From URNF01 sp045543675 (GTDB lineage: Bacteria; Bacillota; Clostridia; Oscillospirales; Acutalibacteraceae): a DNA stretch of 20,962 nucleotides. Below the pieces are notes generated by a model. It saw only the letters and a list, made by a program, of their open reading frames with translations. It was not told the origin of the DNA and ran no database searches. The stretch is from contig JAZPXM010000162.1 in assembly GCA_045543675.1 (NCBI GenBank), forward strand, positions 1 to 20,962, written 5' to 3'. A program made the translations under genes and the position numbers. Of the stretch, positions 5,954-14,281 are shown piece after piece. Within the stretch, counting starts at the first letter, position 1. The number at the start of each line of letters is the position of its first letter.

Positions 5954-5982
5954 TTGACTTTCCCCTCTTTTGCTTTTATAAT
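5954..5982 (+). promoter_or_regulatory. Promoter of the AraC regulator pair
   Basis: TTGACT (5954-5959), a 17-nt spacer and TATAAT (5977-5982). A near-consensus vegetative promoter about 30 nt before the TTG start of the first regulator. Confidence 0.8.
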
Positions 5983-6013
5983 TAAAGAAAACAAAAAAAG
6001 GAGGGATATCACA

Positions 6014-6808
6014 TTGTACGAACTTTTTGCAGTCCGCCATTCTTGGCCGGAACAAAATGAAATTTCCATAATGCACTCTCAGGATATTCCCGCCTACGCC
6101 TTTCTACACCTCTATGACAGCGTGGATCTTCTTTTAAACGGTCAGCTGATTACAACCGACCCACATGCATGCATTTTGTTTACACCGAGTAGCAATTGCC
6201 GTTGTACGTCCACGGCAACCATATTGTACGATTGGTTCTTTTTTTCTACCGATGAACCTCTTCCTGCCGATCTGCCCTGCGACACGCTTTTTTATCCTGC
6301 AGACTATAAATCTATCACCGGCATTATCGGAGAAATGGAAAGAGAGTTTTATGCGCGAAAAATGTACCGCGATATTATCATTGATCTTAAACTCCAAGAA
6401 TTATTGATCAAGCTCTCACGTGCCAACGAATCTCACATTCCCACCTCAATTGACCATCAGACCCGCCTTGTTTTTCAAAACTTCCGCAATGAACTTTTAT
6501 CAAACCTTGCGGAACCGATAAATTTGACCCATTGGGCTCAAAAAACGTATCTCAGTATGTCGCGTTTTCACTCTATCTACCGTACTTTGTTTGGGAAAAC
6601 TCCCAAAGAGGACCTTCTTGCCACAAGAATGCACACAGCGGCATACGAACTACTCAGCACAGATAAATCTGTGTCTGCGATTGCTGAAATGGTTGGATTC
6701 AACAATACTGCCTATTTTTCGCGTCAATTTCAACAGTGCTTCGGCGTTAGTCCCACCGCGTATCGCAAAGCGGGCGGCAACGCTCCCCAAAATGGAAGTC
6801 CAAGGTGA
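6014..6808 (+). CDS. AraC-family transcriptional regulator 1
   Basis: 264-aa cytoplasmic DNA-binding regulator. The N-terminal ~130 residues form a cupin-like ligand-sensing domain (AYAFLHLYDSVDLLLNGQ, then PHACILF). Residues ~165-255 carry the paired helix-turn-helix of the AraC/XylS family (INLTHWAQKTYLSMSRFHSIY, then IAEMVGFNNTAYFSRQFQ, ending FGVSPTAYR). I start it at the TTG at 6014 because GGAGGG lies eight nucleotides upstream; an earlier TTG at 5954 is the -35 box itself. It ends in a 4-bp overlap with the next gene, a paralogue of the same build. Such regulators commonly activate sugar-use operons; the converging glycosidase operon is the obvious candidate target, but this is inference. 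Confidence 0.9.
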   Translation: MYELFAVRHSWPEQNEISIMHSQDIPAYAFLHLYDSVDLLLNGQLITTDPHACILFTPSSNCRCTSTATILYDWFFFSTDEPLPADLPCDTLFYPADYKSITGIIGEMEREFYARKMYRDIIIDLKLQELLIKLSRANESHIPTSIDHQTRLVFQNFRNELLSNLAEPINLTHWAQKTYLSMSRFHSIYRTLFGKTPKEDLLATRMHTAAYELLSTDKSVSAIAEMVGFNNTAYFSRQFQQCFGVSPTAYRKAGGNAPQNGSPR

Positions 6809-7668
6809 CAACTATGGTTCATATTCACTCTATCGGTCATGCGCAACCTGAAAAAGCACCTTTTTGTATCAACCGCGAACAAGGGTATATCGGTTATACT
6901 TTCTTGCATTTCTTTGACAGCGTGGAACTCCTTATAAACAATCAAATTGTCGTCACCCGTCCGCACGCCTGCATCCTTTTTGCTCCCGGTACCAAACAAT
7001 ATTTTAAATGCCAACAGGATCTCGTACACGATTGGTTTCATTTTTCCTTAGTGGAACCTTTGCCGAAAGGTCTTTTGTGTGATACCATCTATTACCCCAC
7101 CGATCATTCTATCATCAGTGCCATCGTGCGGGAGCTATCAATTGAATTCTTTTCTTGCAACAAGCACCATCACGCCCTTATCCATCTTAAAACCACAGAA
7201 TTGTTCTACAAACTGATCCGCAGTTCAAATTGCGAACGATTGGTCGTCCCCGAACATAACCAAAGGAAAAATTTCTTGGCGTTACGCACCCATATATTCA
7301 CCCATTGCGGCGAACATTGGACTGTAGAAAAAATGGCAGAGCGTCTGGATATGAGTGTTTCTCATTTCCACGCTATGTACCGCCAACTGTTTGGTAAGTC
7401 ACCTATGGATGATCTTATCTCATTGCGTTGTAATATGGCATATATTGCATTGCAGCAAACCAATGAACCGGTAAACGCTATTGCAAAGCGCCTTGGATAC
7501 AACAACACTTCCCATTTCATTCGTCAATTCCGTTCCATTTACGGTATTACGCCCAACGTCGTACGGCAAAAACTTGCCAACGTTCCTTTCTGGGTTCACC
7601 CATTGCAACAATCCAATAATATATCTGCTATCTATCCGGCGCGACAGATAAACAATACAAACAAATAA
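6805..7668 (+). CDS. AraC-family transcriptional regulator 2 (paralogue of regulator 1)
   Basis: 287 aa from GTG 6805, or 284 aa from the ATG at 6814. The GTG overlaps the previous stop (GTGA), while AAGGTG precedes the ATG at good distance, so either start is possible; both imply translational coupling. The cupin-like N-terminus shares the landmarks of the first regulator (TFLHFFDSVELLINNQ, then PHACILFAPG, CDTIYYPTD). The C-terminal double helix-turn-helix is also clear (WTVEKMAERLDMSVSHFHAMY, LFGKSPMDDL, then AIAKRLGYNNTSHFIRQFR and YGITPNVVR). The spacing of motifs matches regulator 1 throughout, so the two arose by tandem duplication and have since diverged. They may form a heterodimer or respond to different ligands. 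A strong terminator follows. Confidence 0.9.
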   Translation: MTTMVHIHSIGHAQPEKAPFCINREQGYIGYTFLHFFDSVELLINNQIVVTRPHACILFAPGTKQYFKCQQDLVHDWFHFSLVEPLPKGLLCDTIYYPTDHSIISAIVRELSIEFFSCNKHHHALIHLKTTELFYKLIRSSNCERLVVPEHNQRKNFLALRTHIFTHCGEHWTVEKMAERLDMSVSHFHAMYRQLFGKSPMDDLISLRCNMAYIALQQTNEPVNAIAKRLGYNNTSHFIRQFRSIYGITPNVVRQKLANVPFWVHPLQQSNNISAIYPARQINNTNK

Positions 7669-7682
7669 CAGAATACACCTAC

Positions 7683-7723
7683 AAAAAAGCAAAGGCACAA
7701 CAACGTTGTGCCTTTGCTTTTTT
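7683..7723. terminator. Terminator between converging AraC genes and glycosidase operon
   Basis: AAAAAGCAAAGGCACAA and TTGTGCCTTTGCTTTTT form a nearly perfect 17-bp stem with A-tract and T-tract on opposite sides, so it can stop transcription from both directions. Confidence 0.9.
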
Positions 7724-7741
7724 AATTATTTCAAGTAAGAA

Positions 7742-7776
7742 TGCCCCCGCGTCTCGAAAGAACGCGGAGACATTCC
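7742..7776 (-). terminator. Hairpin after the solute-binding-protein gene
   Basis: On the minus strand GAATG and CATTC enclose CCGCGT/ACGCGG. It lies about 40 nt past the stop. No T-run follows, so the neighbouring 7683-7723 hairpin probably does the terminating and this one may protect the transcript end. Confidence 0.5.
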
Positions 7777-7817
7777 CAAAAAAGAGAGAGTAGAGCAGCA
7801 AAATAAATGTATATCAC

Positions 7818-9482
7818 TTATTTAAACTGTGCCAAAATTTCCTTCGTCTTCTTTTCAAACTCAGCCCAATCTTCTGCAGCTTTGCCGTTCGCTTTAGCCA
7901 CGGCTTCGCGCATACCGTCGCCCTGATCCAGACCGTCGGTCATATCGTTCATTGCCTGCTGTAACCAAGACTGTGAATCCTTGAACCAAGGAACCAGTTT
8001 GAAGGTATCGATACGGCGAGAATGGGGGATATTTTTAACCATGTATACATCTACATCGTTAGTAACAGACAGTTTATTGAATTTATCCACAACCGCCGTA
8101 CTGGTGCTGGTGGGATAGAAAACTTTACTGTTAAGGCTGTATTTACCTTTCTGAGAATCCTCATACACGGTCAAGCGTGCGAGGTTACCGTTGGTGGAAT
8201 AGGTCATAAACCGCAACGCCTGGAAAACTGCTTCAAGGTTTTCTTTCTTGACGTTGGAAGTGATGAAACAGTGGTCAACGTGATACATCATGTTGTTGTT
8301 GGTAGTCGGTGTAGTCCACTGTACCATTTCAAAAGGCAAGTTAATACCGAGAGAACCTTCTGCAACCCAAGTGGTATTTGCAAATTCCATCAATGCCTTG
8401 CCGTTTTCCCAAGCGTTACCATAGGAGCCGATACCCAGCTTCTGCGTAAGCAGGTTACCTGCCTCCGTCTGTTGCGTTGCCGCATACCAGCCTTCGGCAC
8501 CGTTGTAACTTTCTCTCAAGTGGCGGAAAAATTTCAACGATTTTACGTAGGGCTCAGCATCGTGTTTCTTGGTCGCATAATTGTAGCCGTGGTCACCGTA
8601 ATTAGCGCTTGAAGAAGTAGAGTTTGCATAATAGAAAGTGGCGATATCGTCAATTTCAAACAAGTCTTCCATACCGACGCACAAGCCTTGAGAGAAACCG
8701 GTGGTAGACTCTCTGAGCAATGCTTCCAGTTCTTCCAAAGACCATTTCAAACCGGGCATTTTAAGACCGAGTTTTTCCATAAGGTCCATATTAAAGCACA
8801 TGGTGTTGAAAGTTGCCTGATGCGGTGCCGCCCACAGTTCACCGCAGAAAGTATAGTCTTTTTTCAGGTTAGCCGAAAAGTTTTTAGCTTCCGGGTCCTT
8901 TGCTACTAAATCGGTGATAGGATACACCCAGCCGCTTTTAATAGACATCGGCAGGCAGGAAGAACCGTCCCAAATAATATCAGCGGTGGTGCCTACTGCC
9001 ATCGTTCTGGACAAATAGTCAATTTCGTTGTCGCCTTCACCTTGGATGGTCCAGTATTCGAATTTGAAATTGATTTTGGGGTACAGCTGGAGCATTACGT
9101 CGAACATTGCCTCGTTGTCGGCCGGACGACCGGAGTTAATAGCAATCGTCACGTCGCCCTTTACATCGTAATTCGCACCCGCATCTGCAATGGGCGTGAA
9201 CGTCAACGCCTTATCGCCGGCCGGTCTGGTACGGGTAACCTTGCCGGTCCTCTTAGTGTAAAGCGTTTTGTCTGCCTCTGTTCTACCTGTGGTTCTGGTG
9301 CGTTTTACCGTCACCACTTTCGTTTTTCCGTCAGCATCCGTCACCACCGGCTGGTTGTCTTCCCCGTTTTCTTCGTCTTCTTCCAAGCTACCGCTCAGCA
9401 GAAATTCTTCGGTACGGGAACAACCCACCAGAAGAGTGGAAAAGACCAGAATTGCCAACAGAAGAGCCAATAGTTTTTTCAT
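7818..9482 (-). CDS. Lipoprotein solute-binding protein of a carbohydrate ABC importer
   Basis: 554-aa extracellular substrate-capturing lipoprotein. A hydrophobic signal ends in the lipobox LVGC (18-21), with Cys21 as the lipid-modified residue. Residues ~25-95 form an unusual charged linker, first acidic (GSLEEDEENGEDNQ) and then rich in Lys, Arg and Thr (VKRTRTTGRT, YTKRTGKVTRTRP). The periplasmic-binding fold follows (VTIAINSGRP, then GTTADIIWDGSS, GELWAAPHQATFNTMCFNMDLMEKLG, TWVAEGSLGINLPF), as in family 1 sugar-binding proteins. It is about 100 residues longer than usual because of the linker. The start is supported by GGAGG seven nucleotides upstream. It is the last gene of the operon, 25 nt after the GH2 gene. 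No permease or ATPase gene is in the window, so it must work with a transporter encoded elsewhere. Confidence 0.9.
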   Translation of the reverse strand: MKKLLALLLAILVFSTLLVGCSRTEEFLLSGSLEEDEENGEDNQPVVTDADGKTKVVTVKRTRTTGRTEADKTLYTKRTGKVTRTRPAGDKALTFTPIADAGANYDVKGDVTIAINSGRPADNEAMFDVMLQLYPKINFKFEYWTIQGEGDNEIDYLSRTMAVGTTADIIWDGSSCLPMSIKSGWVYPITDLVAKDPEAKNFSANLKKDYTFCGELWAAPHQATFNTMCFNMDLMEKLGLKMPGLKWSLEELEALLRESTTGFSQGLCVGMEDLFEIDDIATFYYANSTSSSANYGDHGYNYATKKHDAEPYVKSLKFFRHLRESYNGAEGWYAATQQTEAGNLLTQKLGIGSYGNAWENGKALMEFANTTWVAEGSLGINLPFEMVQWTTPTTNNNMMYHVDHCFITSNVKKENLEAVFQALRFMTYSTNGNLARLTVYEDSQKGKYSLNSKVFYPTSTSTAVVDKFNKLSVTNDVDVYMVKNIPHSRRIDTFKLVPWFKDSQSWLQQAMNDMTDGLDQGDGMREAVAKANGKAAEDWAEFEKKTKEILAQFK

Positions 9483-9507
9483 GTTGTTTCCTCCTTTTTT
9501 ATATTAC

Positions 9508-11211
9508 TTAATCCTCAATCGCCGCTTTACGGGCGAGAATCGGATAAATAAGCGTAGGGTCAAATTTGGGGTGTCTGTCATAGGTATACAAGCCGTTTTG
9601 TTCCTGCTCCACGTCTGTAAGCTGGGTGTAGCATAAACCAAACATACGCTCGTTATCCATCAGTACGTCGGTCAGCCCCTTGAGTCGCGTAAGGAATTCC
9701 TCGGCAGTCGCAGGCGCATTTCCATATCCCCAACCGCCTTTATCAGACCATTGGATGCCACCGTATTCACTGACAAAGAAGCACTGTTTGCCGTCCCAAG
9801 ACTGCCTTTTACGTGCTGCTTCAATATCAATGACGATGCCTTCATCCATCTTTTCATAAAAACTTGCAAATTCTACAGGATCCTGCGCATAACTATGCAC
9901 ATCATAGATATCGGTTACCACGTGGAAATTACCACTGACATCGATACACGGGCGCGTAGAATCGGCAGCTTTTGTCGCATAATATACCAGTGCGATCAGA
10001 TCATCAAACTGCTGTCTGCCTTTTTGATCCCAAGTTTCATTAAACGGACACCAGCCAACAATTGCAGGGTGATTGAAATCGCGGTCAACTTCTTCCAACC
10101 ATTCAGGCAGAATACCGTAAATGGCTTCCTCATAGGTATGGTCCAATCCCCAGTTGGGATATTCGCCCCACACAAGATAGCCTTTGCGGTCACAGTGATA
10201 TAAAAACCGCTCTTCAAACACCTTTTCATGTAGCCGTGCACCGTTAAAGCCCATCGCCATAGAGCGTTCAATGTCAGCAAGCAATTCCGCATCGGAAGGT
10301 GCTGTATAAATCCCGTCAGGATAAAAGCCTTGGTCAAGTATCAGGCGCTGAAACACCGATTGTCCATTCAAAAGGAACTTAAAATCGGTATATTCAATAC
10401 TGCGCAAACCGAAATAACTGCGCACCACATCATCGCCGAAGATAAACGTCAGGTCATACAGGCCGCCTTTACCCACTTCCCAGAGGTGCGTTTCACGCAA
10501 CGGTATCGTCACAGTAACCTGTCCTCTGGCATCCGGAATCACCGCCGCACCGGTAGAGACACCATCAAATGAGGTGGCTACCATCAGTTTTGCCTGTCCT
10601 TGCAAGGTTAACTGAACCGTAAACGATGCAGTCGTAACATCGGGATAATACTTCGCCTTCACAATATGGGTCTGCGGTAAAAATTCCAGCCACACCGTCT
10701 GCCAAATGCCGGTGGTACGGGTATATTCGCACGCATAAGAATGATATTTCTGGCATTGCTTGCCCGTTGGAATCATTCGGTTCCGTTCGTCATCCTGCGC
10801 TCTGACCACCAAAAGGTTGTCGCCCGTCGTGACAAAATCCGTGATATCCATCGAGAAAGAAACGTATCCGCCTTTATGGGTGCCGCATTTTTTGCCGTTG
10901 ACATACACGGTCGCCATATAATCTACCGCACCAAAGTGCAAAACCACTCTGCCTGCCAACTGTTCCGGAGAGAGAGTAAACACCCGCCGATACCATACTG
11001 CACGCATAAAATCAGTTTCACCGATGCCGGACAGTGTACTTTGCGGACAAAACGGCACCTCTATTGTGCGCGTATATACCGCGTCTTTTTCCTGCATCTT
11101 CCGCTCTTCGCCGCTGTCACCATGGTCGAATTCAAAATCCCATTTGCCGTTCAGACATTCCCATGTGGCGCGTTCAAATTGCGGCTTAGGATGTTCATTT
11201 CTATAAGCCAT
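9508..11211 (-). CDS. Glycoside hydrolase family 2 (beta-galactosidase/beta-glucuronidase type)
   Basis: 567-aa retaining beta-glycosidase. The GH2 layout is complete: sugar-binding jelly roll (residues ~5-180; WYRRVFTL, VDYMATVYVNGKKCGTHKGGY), immunoglobulin-like middle domain (~185-275) and TIM barrel (~280-560). The acid/base Glu is E392 in PFNETWD and the nucleophile Glu is E482 in FFVSEYGG. Arg/His in NGARLHEKVFEERFLYHCDRKGYLVWGE-type context are as expected. There is no signal peptide, so it acts in the cytoplasm. I start it at the ATG 11211, 17 nt after the upstream stop. A GTG at 11250 is also in frame but would overlap the upstream gene and add 13 residues unlike the family. GH2 covers galactosidases, glucuronidases and mannosidases; the exact specificity is not readable. 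Confidence 0.92.
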   Translation of the reverse strand: MAYRNEHPKPQFERATWECLNGKWDFEFDHGDSGEERKMQEKDAVYTRTIEVPFCPQSTLSGIGETDFMRAVWYRRVFTLSPEQLAGRVVLHFGAVDYMATVYVNGKKCGTHKGGYVSFSMDITDFVTTGDNLLVVRAQDDERNRMIPTGKQCQKYHSYACEYTRTTGIWQTVWLEFLPQTHIVKAKYYPDVTTASFTVQLTLQGQAKLMVATSFDGVSTGAAVIPDARGQVTVTIPLRETHLWEVGKGGLYDLTFIFGDDVVRSYFGLRSIEYTDFKFLLNGQSVFQRLILDQGFYPDGIYTAPSDAELLADIERSMAMGFNGARLHEKVFEERFLYHCDRKGYLVWGEYPNWGLDHTYEEAIYGILPEWLEEVDRDFNHPAIVGWCPFNETWDQKGRQQFDDLIALVYYATKAADSTRPCIDVSGNFHVVTDIYDVHSYAQDPVEFASFYEKMDEGIVIDIEAARKRQSWDGKQCFFVSEYGGIQWSDKGGWGYGNAPATAEEFLTRLKGLTDVLMDNERMFGLCYTQLTDVEQEQNGLYTYDRHPKFDPTLIYPILARKAAIED

Positions 11212-11228
11212 ATTCGCATCACTTTCTT

Positions 11229-14200
11229 CTATCTGTTCCAAGTATTCCACTCGGATTCTGTCCAGTTATCTGACGCATTCCCGTTGTCATCCTTTTTCGC
11301 TGTACTGCTCAAAGGTTCTAACGGTGCAAAACACGCAGGCGCATATACCTCAAAGCCATATATAGCAGGCGGGATATCGTTATCCCCGATCTGCACAGGC
11401 TGTATACGAAGGTACGCGGCATCCACTGTCGCAAAATCTATCACATCTATCGAGCCGGCTCCGTCAACGACCGTATGCTCACCTTCTGTGGGCAAGACGG
11501 TCCATTGCTCTCCGTCTAACGAATATGCGATATCATACGCTGCATAAAAGCCCGTTGTCCACTTCACAACCACTCTGCCTATCTTCGCAGCATTTTCTAA
11601 CGCCACCGTAACAGGCGCGCCATCCTGCGGCAGAACAAATTGTGTTTCCGCTTTGCCATCCAGCATCGCGCAAGCGTCGTGTGACACCGCTGTGAGTTTG
11701 TACGGCACATACGCTGCATCACCCTGTGTAACGGTGATCTCTTTCCAGCCTGCTTTCACATAGATGGTGGTCATACCACGACGGTCAACGGTGTAGCCGT
11801 ACTCTTTCTTTGCATAATCGGGAGTGTGAGCCAAATACGTAAGCGGGGCGCCATCCACCTTGACAGCAGCAGCCGTTACGCCCAGTGCCAGCAGAATTTC
11901 GCGGGATGAACCGTCCTTATTTGCAATGCTAAAGGTGTTATCTCCCGTCGGTTTGCTGACATAGGTTTCTGTATGCGAATCATACGTCTGATAATCGGTG
12001 GACTCGCCGTCTTTCACATAAATAGTAACATCACATGCCCTGTCGGGAGCTGTTACCAATAAAGCGGGTATTGCTTGGTATCCATCGTGCGAATCATCAA
12101 ACATCTTAGTACCCAATTTCATATCGGAAGGCAGATGAATTGCCTTAACGGCACCGCCCCTCAAAAATACGGGTAACGTTCCGGCAGGAGCTTCTGCATA
12201 CATAACCTGCCCGCCGCGATATGCTTTATAGGAATATACATCATACCAAGCAGAACCTTTGGGTAAAGCTACCTGCTGGAAGCAGACGTTTTCTTTCGTA
12301 ACAGCACAAACAAGGAAGTCGTCGCAGAAAAGGTATTGATTGTCTATATCCGCCAGCGGAAGCTGTTTGGGATACGCGATCATCATACCCTTTACAATGG
12401 GATCGGCCGTTTTGTTTGCTTTGATAGCCGCACTTTCAATAGTCGGCACGATATTTTCACGAAAATAGTAGTACCCGCCGAAAGATTTCCTTGCCAATGC
12501 ATCATAGTCGCTCGCGGGAAATTTCAGCGATTGACCGTGCTTGCGGAAATACGGCGAAAATACGCCCAACGGCACCGCGCGATTCCATAAATCATTACTG
12601 GGAATAAACGCATGGCAGGCAAGATCACCGCCATACAAGTTCCAACCGCCCGCGCCCAAACCAATCATCATATGCACCATATGCATATAGCCGCGCCAGT
12701 TTGCTTGCGGGTCGCCAAGGAAGTTGCCCGTAAATTTCTGCGTACCGGGGGTACCGGAACGCTGATAGATCACGTAGTCACCGCCGAAGCGGTCACGATG
12801 CACGTCGTGCAACGTTTTGGCGTAGTAATACGCCATCAGGTTATGCATCTCACCCGTAGCAGTCAAGCCGTTAAAATAGGTGCCGCGGGTATTAGACCAT
12901 TCACCGAAATCGGTCATGAAGCCGTTAACACCATACCCGTGTTGCTCATCCATCAATGCCTTGACAACATCATACGCATACGGATTGGAAAAATCAAAAT
13001 ATCTCCAGCCGTCGGGGAAACTGCATTCTCCGTTTTCGTCCACTTCAAACGCAAACGGATAACCAGGCGTTATCGCCTTGCCGTTTTCATCCAGCGTGGG
13101 GAAGCGCGGTTTATCTGCCAACACTTGTTTGGACCACTTCTCGTCGCAATCTGAAGGATGGAACCAGTCAAACGGACGAATACCGCGTTCCGCGAGATAA
13201 TCCAGAATTTTCATGTTTTCGCCGTGATGCTCAATTCCCAATACTTTCGGATAAAAACCGTAGGTATCATGGTATTCTTCCAGCATCGCAACGACGTTTT
13301 CGTAAGGTTCATCCGAACGAATCGGATTACGGTTTACCACGTTACGCCAAGCGATATCACAAGCGCCCGACCAATAACTGTAACTCCATGTCGGGGAAAC
13401 ACCGCTTCTGCCTGTAACGTCGGTGTACTTTTTCAGATTTTCAAGCGGTGTACCCGCCCAAAAACGGATATCCATCTTAATGGATGTATCGGTGGAATCA
13501 AAGCGAAGAATCATCTTTGTAGGATCACTTTCGCCGCAATCCTGCACACCCATATACGGCATATTACACCACATGGAATACCCGCGATTGCTGTGGTATA
13601 ACGGATTGACCATATACATATAATCGCCGTTACCCCACGTATCAATAACGGTCAGCAGGAGAGAATCCCCCACCTGGTTAACCGTATTTGCTGTCTGACT
13701 ACCCATAACGATAGCTTCTTTTTCGGCAAGCGGCATTTCAATAACCGTATGCACCACCAAGCCGTCTGTTTCAACGCCGTATGCAAAAACGATCTGTCTG
13801 CTGCCGATTGGCACGATACGTTTGCCGTCCGCATCGCAGATCCAAAGTGTAAACTGCTGTGCGGTTTCCTCATAACAGATTACCGTACCATCAGCCGCCG
13901 TCATCATGACTGTACCGTCAACAGCAGTTTGATACGAAATAGTTTTCAAAGAACTCGGTTCAAAGAGCCCTGCCGCAGGGACAGACGGTACCGTCTGTCC
14001 TGCCGCTTTTTCCGACCCATGCAAGCATTGCAGCCGGAGTCCGCCCTCAGCGGGAAAGGAAACAAAGAATTCCTCTGTCTGCGCCCCCGCCTTTGCGGTA
14101 ATGATAAAATATGTGTCTGTTTGTCGGGTGCCGATAACTTCGGTGAGCGTTTCCCAACGGCAGTCGCCTACCGTCGGGAATTTTGCACTTTTCTTATTCC

Positions 14201-14243
14201 AGCCACCGGATAATTGATTTTCTAAATGTTCATATCCACACAT
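11229..14243 (-). CDS. GH31-family glycosidase A with C-terminal discoidin-like domain, no export signal
   Basis: 1004-aa predicted cytoplasmic retaining alpha-glycosidase. A beta-sandwich N-terminal domain (~20-270) leads into the GH31 barrel. The nucleophile is D445 in NGFMTDFGEW and the acid/base D511 in GNFLGDPQANW; RSGTPGTQKF just before it matches the RSxxxGxQ(K/R) motif of YicI/YihQ-type enzymes. GGDLACHAF and VPLGVFSPYFRKHG follow as in the family. Beta domains lead to an F5/8 type C (discoidin)-like domain (~860-985; VVVKWTTGFYAAYDIAYSLDGEQW). It is closely paralogous to the neighbouring GH31 gene but lacks both its signal peptide and its anchor, ending soon after the motif DNWTESEWNTW. 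AAAGGA lies 12 nt before the ATG. Specificity is unknown; YihQ-like sulfoquinovosidase or YicI-like xylosidase activity is not shown by the residues seen. Confidence 0.9.
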   Translation of the reverse strand: MCGYEHLENQLSGGWNKKSAKFPTVGDCRWETLTEVIGTRQTDTYFIITAKAGAQTEEFFVSFPAEGGLRLQCLHGSEKAAGQTVPSVPAAGLFEPSSLKTISYQTAVDGTVMMTAADGTVICYEETAQQFTLWICDADGKRIVPIGSRQIVFAYGVETDGLVVHTVIEMPLAEKEAIVMGSQTANTVNQVGDSLLLTVIDTWGNGDYMYMVNPLYHSNRGYSMWCNMPYMGVQDCGESDPTKMILRFDSTDTSIKMDIRFWAGTPLENLKKYTDVTGRSGVSPTWSYSYWSGACDIAWRNVVNRNPIRSDEPYENVVAMLEEYHDTYGFYPKVLGIEHHGENMKILDYLAERGIRPFDWFHPSDCDEKWSKQVLADKPRFPTLDENGKAITPGYPFAFEVDENGECSFPDGWRYFDFSNPYAYDVVKALMDEQHGYGVNGFMTDFGEWSNTRGTYFNGLTATGEMHNLMAYYYAKTLHDVHRDRFGGDYVIYQRSGTPGTQKFTGNFLGDPQANWRGYMHMVHMMIGLGAGGWNLYGGDLACHAFIPSNDLWNRAVPLGVFSPYFRKHGQSLKFPASDYDALARKSFGGYYYFRENIVPTIESAAIKANKTADPIVKGMMIAYPKQLPLADIDNQYLFCDDFLVCAVTKENVCFQQVALPKGSAWYDVYSYKAYRGGQVMYAEAPAGTLPVFLRGGAVKAIHLPSDMKLGTKMFDDSHDGYQAIPALLVTAPDRACDVTIYVKDGESTDYQTYDSHTETYVSKPTGDNTFSIANKDGSSREILLALGVTAAAVKVDGAPLTYLAHTPDYAKKEYGYTVDRRGMTTIYVKAGWKEITVTQGDAAYVPYKLTAVSHDACAMLDGKAETQFVLPQDGAPVTVALENAAKIGRVVVKWTTGFYAAYDIAYSLDGEQWTVLPTEGEHTVVDGAGSIDVIDFATVDAAYLRIQPVQIGDNDIPPAIYGFEVYAPACFAPLEPLSSTAKKDDNGNASDNWTESEWNTWNR

Positions 14244-14281
14244 AAAATCACACTATCCTTTCACCGTGCATACAAAACATA

